A stretch of DNA of 64,000 nt from Colias croceus (taxonomy: Eukaryota; Arthropoda; Insecta; Lepidoptera; Pieridae). Positions within the stretch are counted from its first letter, which is position 1; each line of letters begins with the position of its first letter. The notes under the pieces were generated by a model. That model saw only the letters and a list, made by a program, of their open reading frames with translations. It was not told where the DNA came from and did not search any database. Location: the NCBI RefSeq assembly GCF_905220415.1, contig NC_059537.1, positions 1,240,001 to 1,304,000 of the forward strand. Direction: 5' to 3'. Shown here piece by piece: positions 12,201-23,009 of this stretch. The translations under genes and the position numbers were made by a program.

Positions 12201-13705
12201 AAATTTTAAACAATCTACTCTCTTAAAATATTCATCCTTGAATTATTGTTTTGACTTTACAAACAATAAGTTCAAACCTGTTTCTAAAACATCGCGAATT
12301 ATGATCTAATAAAAATATTTATATGACTGCATAATGACAATAAGTGAGCAGCAAGATTCCATACAAATGGGTTTCTTTGAAGCAATAACTGGACAGTGAA
12401 AACATTCACTTGTTTTTGTTATGGTTAAACCAGACTTAAAACATGTTTTAAACAGATTCATGGACTTTATGGTTATACCCAATGTATCATGTGCTATATT
12501 TGGTTTTTGAATACCTAGATTTGTTTCATAAATTATTTCCAAGTCACATCTTCAATACAATACGGTCCATAATATTATAGTTAATTAATTTACAGCTTAC
12601 CTTAATCAATCTAATCAATCCTTATAAAAATATACATATTTTAATTTTAAATACCATTTGTTTATGATAAGAACAGAAATGAAACATCAAAATACTATGA
12701 TAGTATAAATCAGAGTACCTAATACAAAACTTTTCATTATTTTTCTAAGTTTAAATATGTTGAGGACAAACAGTTATTGTTAAAAGTTTTATCAATTAGG
12801 TAATTGAAATGAATTAAGTTTTTAAAATTCTGTATCAAAAAAGAGATAACAGGATTCCATTGTAAACATTATCAATGAATGGGAGTTTAACACATTCTTA
12901 ATTTAGCAATATTTTATATTTAAGTAATTTATTTTTTCATCTTACAATAATTATTAATATTAATATTATAATAAGTTTTATTTTCTATAAGATTCTAATA
13001 AGGATTTAAAAAATTGATTAAATCAAGTAAATACATATCTGTTTCTAATATTATAAATACATTTAATTTTTAATTCACAAACAGTTTAGGTAACATATTT
13101 TAATTTATTAATTTAATATTAATTTAAAAAAAATTGTACATATCAGTTTTTTATTTAAAATGTACCTAAGCAAATAAAATGCAAGATTAATTTATTCCTT
13201 GTAGGTAGTAAATTGTTCTTCTACACCAAATAAAAGTTGCATCCTTTATCTAAGATTATAACTCAATGCATCGCATTAAACGCAATCACATATTTTTATC
13301 TTGTTATATTTATGCGGGTAAACTATATAATATATTATAAATCTTAAAGTTTAAATATTCCAAGGATTCCGAAATCTTTCCAACTTCAAAAGTTCAACGC
13401 ACTTTGTAACTAAAATTATAATATACGAACCCATTTAGTGTAGACTGCGCTTCTTGGTCCATAATTCCCTTTTTAATAACTAAACAACCAGGAGTTTCAG
13501 AATTTTCTGTCACGTATTCCGCGTCCACATCCTCTAAAATAGCTGCACGATCTGCATTATTCGCCTTGTTTAATTTATCACTTGACAGACTTTTCGACCT
13601 ATACCTCCCATTCAACGGTGTTAAAGTTTTATCCGCGAACGAAGCACTCAAACTATTCAACTTCGTATCATTTTGATAATTATCGTTTATTATGTTGGAT
13701 GACAT
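80..13705 (-). CDS. Zinc transporter, SLC30/ZnT2-3-8-like, 5' part of gene (7 exons)
   Basis: Cation diffusion facilitator that would move Zn2+ from the cytosol into vesicles in exchange for protons. Seven exons join in phase (13431-13705, 3609-3769, 3196-3300, 2493-2613, 1974-2153, 1396-1486, 80-232) to give 362 residues with no stop. Residues 1-145 are a long hydrophilic N-terminus. An HCH motif at 147-149, typical of the ZnT2/3/8 branch, is followed by a basic run and TM1 (about 164-180). TM2 carries the metal-site pair H196/D200 (HxxxD). TM3 and TM4 lie at about 231-250 and 266-281. A His-rich cytosolic loop (282-327, HGHSHGGGHGHSH) follows, then TM5 with the second site H341/D345. TM6 and the C-terminal domain lie beyond position 1. 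The start is the only ATG fitting the first open exon. In Drosophila the nearest relative is probably ZnT35C; the exact orthologue is inferred, the family is clear. Confidence 0.94.
255..575 (+). repeat. CTAGCTT(T/A)CCGCCCGCGG-family repeat, one copy plus partial copy
   Basis: Starts CTAGCTTACCGCCCGCGG and runs to an AT-rich tail near 442. A partial second copy (CGCTTCGCCCGCTTTGTG, then AAAATCCGTTACGTAG) follows from about 470. It is the inverse of the copy at 51828-51983. Lies in the intron between exons 6 and 7. Confidence 0.7.
868..1370 (-). repeat. Long CTAGCTTCCGCCCGCGACTCCG repeat, reverse copy
   Basis: About 500 bp, closely matching the reverse complement of 18574-19060. Shared parts include the GTCT microsatellite, TTTGGGTTTGGTATCGATCC and the CGCGGACGGAGTCGCGGGCGG end. 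Intronic. Confidence 0.8.
1396..1486 (-). CDS. ZnT-like gene, exon 6 (His-rich loop)
   Basis: Acceptor TTTACAG, donor AAG|GTAATA, 91 bp. Encodes the cytosolic TM4-TM5 loop with alternating His and Gly (HGHSHGGGHGHSHGG), thought to feed Zn2+ to the transport sites. Confidence 0.94.
1487..1973 (-). other. ZnT intron 5, no other feature
   Basis: AT-rich intron with a short ATT run near 1610. Nothing else recognised. Confidence 0.6.
1974..2153 (-). CDS. ZnT-like gene, exon 5 (TM3-TM4)
   Basis: Acceptor TTCCCAG, donor GT|GTGAGT, 180 bp. Begins with the family signature MPFGWYRAEVIGAL after RPATRR, then TM3, a short loop (VQRVIYEQFEID) and TM4. Confidence 0.96.
2493..2613 (-). CDS. ZnT-like gene, exon 4 (TM2, H196/D200)
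   Basis: Acceptor TCTGCAG, donor AG|GTATGT, 121 bp. Encodes GGYLSNSLAIATDAAHLLTD and the rest of TM2, with the HxxxD zinc site at residues 196 and 200. Confidence 0.96.
2614..3195 (-). other. ZnT intron 3 with one MITE-like repeat
   Basis: Intron between exons 3 and 4. Apart from the repeat at 2968-3148 it is AT-rich with no recognisable feature. Confidence 0.6.
2968..3148 (+). repeat. MITE-like repeat with GTGAAACTTTT inverted ends
   Basis: About 180 bp matching the reverse complement of 57369-57547 almost throughout. Inverted GTGAAACTTTT copies lie near each end and the core is palindromic (ACGATAATTATCGT). Confidence 0.75.
3196..3300 (-). CDS. ZnT-like gene, exon 3 (HCH motif and TM1)
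   Basis: Acceptor ATTTTCAG, donor G|GTGAGT, 105 bp. Encodes RHCHRSRNEEIDKRARRK and then the hydrophobic TM1, ending in GEIVG. The HCH triad is the N-terminal zinc-binding motif of the ZnT2/3/8 group. Confidence 0.95.
3301..3608 (-). other. ZnT intron 2, nothing recognised
   Basis: Intron of 308 bp between exons 2 and 3. No repeat or other feature recognised. Confidence 0.6.
3609..3769 (-). CDS. ZnT-like gene, exon 2
   Basis: Acceptor TTTCCAG, donor C|GTGAGT, 161 bp. It encodes the Cys-containing stretch FCVHGNPSTGCCAVIE just before the HCH motif, still in the cytosolic N-terminus. Confidence 0.9.
3795..3880 (+). repeat. CATCATCAT-tailed retroposon fragment
   Basis: ATCATCATCATCATCGG followed by CCCATTGCTGAGACACAGGCCTC, the pattern of a very common lepidopteran retroposon end. 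Related fragment at 55481-55600. Confidence 0.6.
4968..5176 (+). repeat. Short repeat with inverted GAAGTGAAAACTT ends
   Basis: GACGGGTTGCACTCCGGGAG, then GAAGTGAAAACTT near 4995; the inverse AAGTTTTCACTTC lies near 5164-5176. It looks like a small interspersed element; class uncertain. Confidence 0.45.
5793..6953 (+). repeat. CCGGCCAAGTGCGAGTC-family repeat, with nested SINE-like copy
   Basis: Begins CCGGCCAAGTGCGAGTCGG, continues GCACCGAGGGTTCCGTAC and ends near GGTACGGAACCCTAA, with a GACG microsatellite at about 6862-6895. Interior resembles the copies at 32064-32655 and 62100-62992. A different repeat (6222-6579) is inserted in it. Confidence 0.65.
6222..6579 (+). repeat. SINE-like GACGTGTGGCACTCGGGG repeat, long form
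   Basis: Runs from GACGTGTGGCACTCGGGG to CTATGCAATAGCTTA. About 200 bp in the middle (roughly 6269-6465) are missing from the two related copies at 6954-7116 and 54055-54200. Confidence 0.65.
6954..7116 (+). repeat. SINE-like GACGTGTGGCACTCGGGG repeat, short form
   Basis: Same ends as 6222-6579, but CTATGCCT is joined directly to TCAAGCCACACC. The same junction occurs at 54055-54200, so the short form has itself spread. Confidence 0.7.
7914..8155 (+). repeat. CTAGCTTTCCGCCCGCGG-family repeat
   Basis: Full-looking copy: CTAGCTTTCCGCCCGCGG, then GGGATTTCC, CAGTAG, a CAGA microsatellite and the end TTTCGCATTTATAATATTAG. Probably the end of a non-LTR retroposon or derived SINE; the class is inferred. 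Confidence 0.75.
10093..10278. mobile_element. Palindromic foldback MITE
   Basis: Ends GCCCCCCTAG / CTAGGGGGGC. Arms pair through ACAAGTGGCTTTCTGTTAGC and again through TGAGATTGACGTAAGCTG around a short loop near 10185. No convincing TSD seen. Lies in ZnT intron 1. Confidence 0.75.
11637..11900 (+). repeat. AACCGACTTCAAA repeat
   Basis: About 264 bp with inverted ends AACCGACTTCAAA / TTTGAAGTCGGTT. Almost identical to 47646-47911 and in the same orientation. Contains a TA microsatellite absent from the other copy. Confidence 0.75.
13431..13705 (-). CDS. ZnT-like gene, exon 1
   Basis: Codons 1-91 plus two bases of codon 92. ATG at 13705; donor reads GG|GTTCGT. It encodes a polar, acidic N-terminus without recognisable domain, as expected for the cytosolic tail of ZnT2/3/8-type transporters. 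The donor is weaker than the others but gives the only in-phase join to exon 2. Confidence 0.85.
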
Positions 13706-14618
13706 CTCGCGCCAAACAAATACCGCGCGTACGTCAAAATGTCAATCTCGATTGTTGAACGCCGCGGAGCAACTGACGTTCGCAAACAGATACCAAACGT
13801 TTTGCCGATATTGGAACAAAACAAAGCTACTCGACCGATGTAACAACATCATCGGAGACTATTGTGTGGGAATAGATTTTTCCGCCGTTTCCTGTAGCCG
13901 AGTAATGCTCTCGTGACAATCGTGTGTTGAAAAACTTAACTTTTCAATGTCGGAACTATTTTTGTTACGGTGTTACAGGTTACGGTGAAGGTAATGATGG
14001 GACCTTAGATGGGACCTATTGTATTGCAAATATTTTTTTCACATTATGTTTCTTAATTGTGACCTTTAATTTTAGGATATAACTATGTTTTTTTTTAATC
14101 TATAGAAATAAAAATTTCATCCTCAAACTTTAAGCATTGACGTCGCGTCGTATACTTCCGCTTTTTAAAAAATTAAACACAAGTAGTTACATAATAGGTA
14201 ATATATTTTTCACATTATAAGATTAATAAGGTTCACCAAGTTTATTAACATGAAAAATGAGTAGTAGGTATAACTAACTTAACATAATAATATAACACTT
14301 TTGTAAATATTTCAATACTTAGTAGCTATTTAAATCAGTTCAGCATGACCTACATACAGTATCATGTACTACCTATTTGAGTAACAAAATATTAATATAA
14401 ACTACCTATTTAATGTTTATCTTAAACATAATTAGCCCATAAAAGTATATTTAAATAAATTAAATCACAATAAAATGAGAGGTAGCTATTGAATAGTCCT
14501 CAATATTGAAATGCCATAACGATCACTTGGAGGCTGGACACTTGACCTCAATCATACGTGCCTAGATTATATTATAAGGTGAATACAATGACACAAGTAA
14601 CTCAATTTATATAACTAA
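13706..14618. other. Upstream of ZnT-like gene
   Basis: Presumed 5' UTR and promoter side of the zinc transporter, unusually GC-richer over about 13700-13920 and AT-rich beyond. No TATA box placed convincingly. Confidence 0.35.
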
Positions 14619-14790
14619 CTAGTGGTCCGCCCCGGCTTCGCCCGTGGTACCTACGTGTTTAAACTATCCTATCTCTCAAGTTGGATCGAACTGCACATGG
14701 TGTGTGAATTTTATTATAATCGGTTTAGTGATTTAGGAGTCCATTGAGGACAAACATTGTGACACGAGATTTATATATATTAAGATTTCA
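14619..14790 (+). repeat. CTAGTGGTCCGCCCCGG repeat (degenerate family copy)
   Basis: Starts CTAGTGGTCCGCCCCGGCTT and retains TTATAATCGGTTTAGTG. A diverged member of the CCGCCCGCGGCTTCGCCCGC family. Confidence 0.5.
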
Positions 14791-14984
14791 ATAAAATTTC
14801 TTTGAACATGTGTATTGAAAATTTGAATATTTTGGACGATTTTTCTACATTCGTTTTTGCAGTGGCTAGTGAAGGTGGATATTCCTCCTACCTTGTCATT
14901 ACTAATATAAAGTTATCTGTGTTGTCATTGTGCATATTAATGGAACAATCTAATATCTAATATTCTAATATTCTAATATTCTAA

Positions 14985-15224
14985 TATATATTATAAAGGC
15001 GAAAGTTTGTAAGGATGTATGGATGTATGGATGTATGGATGTATGAATGTTTGTTACTCTTTCACGTAAAAACTACTGAACCGATTACAATGAAATTTAG
15101 CACACATATAGAGGGTAACTTGGATTAACACATAGGATAGTTTTTATCCCGGAAATCCCACGGGAACGGGAACTATGCGGGTTTTCCTTTGCAAACGCGG
15201 GCGAAGCCGCGGGCGGAAATCTAG
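14985..15224 (-). repeat. CTAGATTTCCGCCCGCGG-family repeat, reverse copy
   Basis: Reverse copy ending GCGGGCGGAAATCTAG at 15224, with a GGAT/GTAT microsatellite near 15012-15045. Close to the copy at 31498-31723. Confidence 0.75.
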
Positions 15225-15914
15225 TAACTCATGAAATAGTGAGGATAACAGCTGTATGTATGTTCCATCTTCCAAATAACTGAAGGTACCTTGTTTTTGA
15301 GATGTACAATTTGAATTCGAAAAAAATAATATCCTGATTTAAAAGAGTAATTCTAAGAAACATGGTGTTACTAGCACAGCATAGGCAGGATTAGGCAGGA
15401 TCGTGGAATACAGCCTATCAATAATTATTATTACAAACGCAAAATAAAAAAATATTTAAATTTGAATGCCACTCAACTCAATTGATGTCAGATTCGCGTA
15501 TTGTTATATTCGTTACATATTAACAATATTTCTATTGTATATACTGTATAACATACGAGAGCGTTGGTAACTGTTGGTAATGATTGAGCGTGGATAATTG
15601 GCGCTAGCAAACCGTTTCTTTTCTTACTTTGTCTATTTTTTACTAAGAGCAATTAACCTATAGAGTTCTTATATTAAGACAGAACAAAATACATATTTTC
15701 TAATCTACTTACTCTTAGTCAATAACAGCATAAGCCAGATTGAGATAGCGATAGAGTATCTGCACTGTCTTCAAACGTAGCGCGCCGGCAGTCAGTTTGT
15801 TTTCCAACCAGCTGGTGGGCTCAGTGCGTCAAGTGTTTTTAACGAAATATTTAGAAAATATAAAGTGTACAGTGTTTCTTTTTATTTGTCAGTGTGCTAA
15901 AATAACTATTGTAT

Positions 15915-16530
15915 GTTTAGCAACCGGCTATCACTAGTCGAATGGGAGTTTTGGATAAAAACAATGTAAAAATATCTTTCCATCGGTAAGTGATTTTCAG
16001 CAAATTGATAAATATTTATGTTTTAAACCTATTTGAAGGTTTTATCAAGCGCTTTTTTGTAATTTTATGTTGTAACTGTAACATTTACCCACTTTATGGG
16101 GTTGTGGAATATAAAATAATGAAATAATTTTTAAAAAACGTCACAATAATATCACGTTTGGCATTTTGTTTACCACCGTAGTGTTGTAACACATCTAGCG
16201 TATATTATCGATTTATGACAAAAAATCTATTTCATATTAACGTTGATTTATTTATTTTGTTTCATAAATCAGATTTATATGTAGTTGTTGTTGCAAATAA
16301 TAGATGTAAATTTTTTACCACAGGAAAATAAAACATACCACGTGGTTGTTTTATTTGCCCTATGTGTTTTAGTTTTCGTTTGTTGTTTATTAATTTCTCT
16401 TTCAGATTATTAATAAATTCATTTTGTTTTAGATTTCCAGAGCTAAATAAAAAATGGGTATAAAACGTGAGACATGAGTTGATTGGACGCCGCCACAATT
16501 TGCAATATTGTGTTCACTGCATTTCGAGCC
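15915..16530 (+). pseudogene. Decayed THAP domain in P-like element 1
   Basis: THAP domains are C2CH zinc-finger DNA-binding domains that begin P-type transposases. Exon 1 shows a CLATGY stretch, where the second zinc Cys would be Tyr, then shifts frame into KNNVKISFHR with a good donor (CG|GTAAGT at 15986). After an intron of about 450 bp, acceptor TGTTTTAG at about 16432 opens into FPELNKKWV, then a stop. The FHR|FP join matches the usual ISFHRFP...KKW core of THAP domains. Further degraded residues with a CVH-like pair follow to about 16530. Stops and a frameshift make it non-functional. Recognition is by motif only. Confidence 0.7.
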
Positions 16531-16766
16531 TACGTGTTATCAAGATGGATACTCTAGAAGAATTGTGCAATCTTACGCTTACGTTTTTTTTTTGTTCCTG
16601 TAGATAATAAATACATTTGATTAAAGAGAGTGAATTTTTATTTTGAAATTTTTTACACATAAGTTACCTACTTTAAATGTGTAACTATGTGAAAATTAAA
16701 CGGTTGATTAAATGACAGTTCTCATAGATGAGAAACTACTATTGAAATACATACTTAATATACATG

Positions 16767-16930
16767 CGTTTTCAAAGAAAAACCCGCATAGTTCCCATTC
16801 CTGTTGGATTTACGGGATCAAAAGTAATTTTTCCAAATTTCATTGTAATCGGTTTAGTAGTATTCGCGTGAAAGAGTAACAAACATCCATCCTCACAAAC
16901 GTTCGATTTATTAGTAGGATGTTAGGAAAA
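16767..16930 (+). repeat. CCGCCCGCGG-family repeat, 5'-truncated
   Basis: Begins inside the family at TTTCAAAGAAAAACCCGCAT and ends ATTTATTAGTAGGAT. Nested in P-like element 1. Confidence 0.6.
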
Positions 16931-17083
16931 TGTTTTCATTAAGACTGTCCTTTTATTAACTTGTTAAAATGCTGCATGATTCCTTCATGCTGACTGTGCC
17001 TTTCTCCTCACTCCTTTAACTTTATAATCATTTCCTTCTTTATTTTAAATTACATTTCAAGTTTTAAAATTTCTTTTATAATG

Positions 17084-17270
17084 TACTAACTTTCCGCCCG
17101 CGTTTTTAAAGAAAATCCTGCACAGTTCCCGTTCACGTGGGATTTCCGGGATAAAACCTAACCTATGTGTGTATGTACAAAATTTCATTGTAATCGGTTC
17201 CGCAGTGAAAGAGTAACATCCCTTCTCACATAATTTCGCATTTATTATATACGTAGGATTAAACAAATAA
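17084..17270 (+). repeat. CTTTCCGCCCGCG-family repeat
   Basis: ACTTTCCGCCCGCG through TTTATTATATACGTAGG. Nested in P-like element 1. Confidence 0.65.
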
Positions 17271-17755
17271 TGTATTCAACTGAAATTAATTATAAGTTTT
17301 GTTTTTTTATTATTTATTATTTCACGAAACCGTAAATGCAAAATACATTCACGATTTTATCGATTGAAGCACCTCCCATCACTATCACCTTCTATCTATC
17401 TAAATACGTACCTATAGTAAAAATGGTGCCATGACTATGTTGAAACGTAGCTTGTTGTCTATAGCTGTCTCATTCTTTCATACGACGTTTTCTTTAGATA
17501 GAGAGAAACAAATATATGTAAATTGTATACGCTCGATACAAGTACTCTATAGGTTAATTGCTCTTAGATTTTTTACTTATAAATTTTTTACGCATAACCT
17601 TTTTCATCTATGATGAATATTATTATGTAGTTGATTATGAGAATCTATCATTTTAATCGACATATTGGTGTCATTTAGTTATTATATACCTACTTATAGT
17701 CACAATTATTTCGATTGGTTAAGTATTATTACTACTTATGGGTTATTATTGAAAA

Positions 17756-17955
17756 CTAGCTTTCCGCCCGCGGCTTCGCCCGCGTTTTCAAAGAAAAACC
17801 CGTTCCCGTAGGATTTCCGGGATAAAACCTATCCTATATCCTTTCTCGGGTATCAAAATATCTATATAACAAATTTCATGCAAATTGGTTCAGTAGTTAA
17901 GGCGTGATTGAGTAACAGACAGAGTTACTTTCGCATTTATAATAAAGTATGGATT
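17756..17955 (+). repeat. CTAGCTTTCCGCCCGCGG-family repeat
   Basis: Same structure as 7914-8155, with a shorter CAGA stretch. Confidence 0.75.
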
Positions 17956-18573
17956 AATCCTTTTTTTACATTATCTATTACATCTGTAATATTTTTTAAT
18001 TTTAATTAAGAACAATAGGTATTTACAGACTATCAATTATTAGATTTATTAGCGTAATATCAACGAAATAATTAAATTAGGTACTTAGGTAGGTACTTAA
18101 CAATTAAATTTTAACAATTAGCATTTTCCTTTTAATTGACGTTATCGAAAACCAATTTTCTTATTTATGACGGAGTTTTGAATTTTTTTACAGGAAGTAA
18201 GTAAGTAGTTAGGTAGGAAATTGTTTTTTCACTAAATTGGAGTTTTACATAAAAAGTAGTTAAAAACCTGTTTCGCATCACGTGTGATATTTTTTTGCAT
18301 AATCGATTTTCTTAAAAGCATTACTTTTCCTTCATTGTTAACTAAAACTAGAATATTTGAAAGAAAGAGAAAAAAGTGGTTTTTTGTGTTGAAAAAAAGT
18401 CACGTGACTTTTAAATACATACATATAGGTACACTATCTATTTAGTAATTTAAACAGTATCTACGAGAAATAAAAAAAAATATACCGGACGAATTGAATT
18501 GAACCTCTTCGTTTTTTTGAAGTCCGTTAAAAATATGTCAGTAGAGAAATTAAATATCAAGTATCTTATTACA
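17956..18573. other. AT-rich intergenic DNA
   Basis: No gene seen. A short remnant at 18493-18532 resembles the inverse end of the AACCGACTTCAAA repeat. Confidence 0.5.
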
Positions 18574-19060
18574 AACTAGCTTCCGCCCGCGACTCCGTCC
18601 GCGCGGATGTCGGTCTTCGCGTGGATGGTTATTTCTCCATTTTGAGTACCTCTGTCAATAACATCTTATAAATATCTATTGGACCCAATTCCCAAATACG
18701 GCTAGGCCTATACGCAACGTGTGTTCGCGGTTCTACGGAACAACGTCTATGGATAAAACTGAAAAATTAAGATTAATTTTTTTCTACGTATTTTTCCAGG
18801 ATAAAAAGTATCCTATTTTACGCCCAGGATAATAAGGTATAATTATACCAAGTTTCATCGAAATTGAACCGCTAGTTTTCACGTGATGCCTTCACATACA
18901 GACAGACAGACAGACAGACAGACAAAAATTTTTTTAATCACATATTTGGGTTTGGTATCGATCCAGTAACACGACCCCCTGCTATTTATTTTTTCAATAT
19001 TTTCAATGTACAGAATTGACCCTTCTACAGATTTATTATACCTATGTATAGATTATAAGC
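18574..19060 (+). repeat. Long CTAGCTTCCGCCCGCGACTCCG repeat
   Basis: Forward partner of 868-1370: CTAGCTTCCGCCCGCGACTC, ACGTGATGCC, a GACA microsatellite, then ATTGACCCTTCTACAG. Confidence 0.8.
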
Positions 19061-20415
19061 TTAGGTACTTGTAATATTTAAAACTTCCGCGAACACTAAT
19101 GAAGCGTGATGGACGTTCTTATCTCTCTCGTAGTAAACAACAAAATTGTAGACAAGCATGTTTGTTTAGCTGTTGTGAATGAGTGATGCTGTTTAAATAA
19201 TATTTTACATTTCTTAATCATGTTTAAAGATGATGCAAGTAGTAGCGTGTGAAGATTTACCTACCTATCATAGGTATTTGTACGGTAAATGTAACCTCTT
19301 AACAAGTAGGTAGTTACTTACGAAAAATTTTTTTTTATTTTTTTATGGTAGGTACCAATTACTTTTGTCTGATAGGTATTGTATTCTTTAATTTAATAAT
19401 TTGTGAATGCTTTTTTTACTAACATTTAGGAAGAGGGAAGCAATTAAAAAAAGCTCGTAGGTAGAGATTTAACATCGTTGGAATTTTGCAAACGTATTCC
19501 TATATTTTTTTACCAGTTTTACCAGACAATCCTTAATCTAAGCAGACAATCGTTATTGTCTACTAAAATGTCAAAATTTCATACCCTTGTTAGTTATTTT
19601 AGGAAACTCTGCTTTAAATTTTCTTCTTCTTCTAACAAATGATTTGTTATGCTGAGTCGTGTGGAACATTTGCGGGAACTCAAACTCAAACATTTATTTA
19701 TTCAATTTTAGACTTCTTCTAGAAGCACTTTTGAATCGTCGTTAACATTTACCACCGATTCGGAAAGCAGTATCTATGGAGAATGAACCGGCAATAAACT
19801 CCATAATTTAAATAATAATAATATGCCTTAAAAATTATGAAAAAAGTAGTCATGGTTCGCTTGCAAAATATTTTTATATCTTCAAACGATACGGGTTTAT
19901 CAACTTTGGATATATCGTATGAATACCTACAGTTATAAGTAAACTGAAACCGTGTGAAAAATAAACATTGTTAATATTGGGTCAAATAAAAGCATGCGAT
20001 GTTATAGTCTGCAATAGGTACTAGTTAATATAATTCGTCTGTATTTAAAGAGATATCACTTATAAAACAAAAAACCACATGGTATTGGTGTTTACTATGT
20101 TATTTTCTATTTAGTTCGAACATCTTAGTTAAGGTGAATCAAAAGAAAATTAGCAATGCGTGCTACCTTAAGTTGGAAAGTTAAACAATGACGTTAGTAA
20201 GGGTGAATGGAGAAACTTTATTCATTACTTATATGGAGTGGTGTTAGATGGTTTACTAAAAAGCAATTAGTTTTTTGTATCACGTGAATACCATCACCGA
20301 CCGGTCTAAAAAAAAAATTGACTGTTCGTTAATATTAGTCAAATTTAGCAGCTGGTCAAGTTACAGTAATATTATTGAAAGTCTTTAAAAATGTATTATA
20401 GTGCAATCGTCAAGT
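19061..20415. other. AT-rich intergenic DNA
   Basis: No coding region, RNA gene or clear repeat recognised. Confidence 0.5.
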
Positions 20416-23009
20416 ATCAGAGTATGGCCGCCAAATATTGTACAATAACAGTCGTGAAATCGTAACACACGGTAACATACGTGACTGATAGTAACATACG
20501 TGATTTTGTTAAGCCTAGTGTACATTACAACTAATAATGCAGGAGATTTTTTTTTACATTTCTGTTTTATATTGTTAATTAAATTATTTGATTAAATTAC
20601 TTTAAAACTCAATAAAACAAATTTAAATATTAAAGAAAAAGTTTTATTTCTCAAATTTTGTATTTCTATAATACTTACAAATGCAAGAATCATTCACAAC
20701 TTATGATATTAATTACGAATACGAATTATTATAGTAAAAAAGTTACTAACTTCCAAAACATGATAGTTTTTAAAGTGGGTTCTCTTTATGTAAAAAAGTA
20801 AATTTTTAACTTTAGATTCTCTAGTGAGTACTACCCCTAAGAGCCGCTCACGGATGTTACGTAACACAATAGTAACACATGGTATCATTCGTGAATAAAA
20901 ATATGGTTGGACATAACCTAAAAAGCCTTTATTCGCCAAAGTATTGTAGTAATAAGACGCCGCATAGTTTGATTTGTTACTAGAACACTAAAGCTACACA
21001 CATAATTTAAATAATATAGTAAATTTGTATTCTTACCTTGCATAATTCTCACTCAAAATTATTAAAATGTTGCGAAGCAAAAATGCCGACTACCTTTCGA
21101 TTAACTTTGACAGTAACAAAATGGCGATTTTATTTCTAAAGGTTGGCCAACATGTAAATCGGTGTTGCCACTACTTAAAAATATTTTTGTGGCTTGGATA
21201 TCTAGTTATTTAGGGTGTTATTTTATGGTAACCGTGCGTGAAGTATCATTCGTGAAAAAAAGTGAGACATAGTTTTAAGTGAGTTTTATATTAATTTCTT
21301 TTATGTTTTTTTTATTAGAACTTGTTAAAACTATCCACAAGTTTACAGAATAATTTAGAAATACCAAAATTTTACAGGTATCAATAGATTTTTGCATAAT
21401 TTTGTGACTTCAAAGTGTGAGATGACTAAGTGGGACACATGATTTTAGTATGGAAAGGAAAATAAGCATTTCAAAAAAAAAAATATTGAGCTTGTTAAAG
21501 GCACTCAAAATTAAATTAAATTATCATATATATATAAAGCTACACTACCACTCACTCACTGACTGACTGACATCGGGTTTCTCGGAAACTACGGGGAAAG
21601 TTGGGGGGATTTTGACGTGATCGTATAGAGGTGCGGCGAGTGACCACCGGAAAAATATTGACATCTCCAACACCCTGGACAAGAGAGTGGACCCCTGGAG
21701 GTGCGCAAAAACGGTGATACCTGGAGGGGGGGTGTCTGAACAAAAAATGCTCGGAACTGGTGGCGATTACCAGGGGTGGTGGAAAAATGGGGATTTTCGC
21801 GAAAACAAGATGGCCGCCGTACTTTGCCAAAATCGCCGTTTATGAATCCTTACGTCTCAAATTTGGCACACGTGCTCTGTGCGAGCCGGCGAATCGATCG
21901 GTGCCCCGTTCGAGTGGCTCCGGGCCCCCGTTTCCAACTTCCATACAACGTTAACTCCAACGGCCCGCGGAAACGGTGCGAGTTGGGTGGGGGGTCCCGG
22001 AACTAAAAATGATCACCACCCTGGGACGCTACCAGGGAGCCACAGTGGGACGCTTGATTTTGGAATTTTTCCATTTTTGGCGCAAACATAAAAACGTAAA
22101 TTTAGACGAGGTGGCGCATCGCGGAAATACACTCACACCATGTTCGTACTCGCCCAGCTCCCAGGATATCCAGAAAAATCCGAAATCTTAAACTTTCCCA
22201 CATCTCGCGAAGACGGTCAACGGCCCGCGCAAACGGTAGCAGCTGCATCTGGGGTGCTCAAACTAAACTTGTAGTAGACCTCGAGCAATTACCACAGAGT
22301 GTGAAAAATATTCAAAATGGCGGAAAAAATGGCCGCCGCCATACAAATTCTAAAATGGCCGTCGCTGGTCCGATCGCGCTGAAACTTGGCACAGGGGCTT
22401 TAATCAAGCCGCACATTAAGGTGGGATACTCATAATTGAGTTTCCACCGCTGGTTTCCGAGTTTCATACAACGCGAAATTCGACGGCTCTCCGAAACGGC
22501 ACTAGATAGCCGGGGGGTGTAGAACTAAAAATTGATCAGGAAGATGGGGCGCTCCCAGGGCAATCGAGAAATTTCAAATTGGACGCCATTTTTTTTTCAA
22601 AAATGGCCAATTTTTCAAAGCAAGATGGTGGCGCCGGTTACTTCACGATCGGTCTGAAAATTGACTTCTGTGCTCTAATCGGCCAGATTTACAAAACTGC
22701 ATACTCAGAATATCTCTCCGACCCCCGGTTTCCATTTTCCATACATCACGAAATTCAACGGCTCTCTGAACTGGTGGCACTTAGGTCGGGGTTGCCGAAG
22801 TAAAAAATGTTCAAAAACTTGGTCCGCTTCCAGGCACATAAAAATTTTTGCTAAAAAGCGAAATTTTTTTTTTCGAAAATTTTGTATGGAAATTTCCATA
22901 GTAGGAAGGGTAATTGAATACCATCGGCAAAAGACGGCACCGCGGGCTGCTTGCTGCCCGCGCACCGCGCAACTTCGAGGGTTGACAGCCTCCCGGAGTA
23001 GAAAATATT

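Larger units (their letters stand above)
3770..13430 (-). other. ZnT intron 1 (about 9.7 kb)
   Basis: Long first intron bounded by the donor at 13430 and the acceptor at 3770. It holds the repeats listed separately (3795-3880, 4968-5176, 5793-7116, 7914-8155, 10093-10278, 11637-11900). The stretches 3881-4967, 8156-10092, 10279-11636 and 11901-13430 are AT-rich and show nothing recognisable. Confidence 0.7.
15643..17567 (+). mobile_element. P-superfamily transposon remnant 1 (THAP)
   Basis: Inverted ends CTAAGAGCAATTAACCTATA (15643) and its complement ending at 17567, extending beyond 24 bp with few mismatches. Flanked by an 8-bp TSD ATTTTTTA (15635-15642 and 17568-17575). Carries a decayed THAP domain at 15915-16530. 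An 8-bp TSD plus THAP points to the P superfamily. At 1925 bp it is too short for an intact transposase and has two later repeats inserted. Confidence 0.82.

Noticed and set aside
15942..15985. First coding exon of a new gene (MGVLDKNNVKISFHR followed by GTAAGT)
   Set aside because: The ISFHR end, the FPELNKKW continuation after the next acceptor and the transposon ends around it show it is part of a decayed THAP domain.
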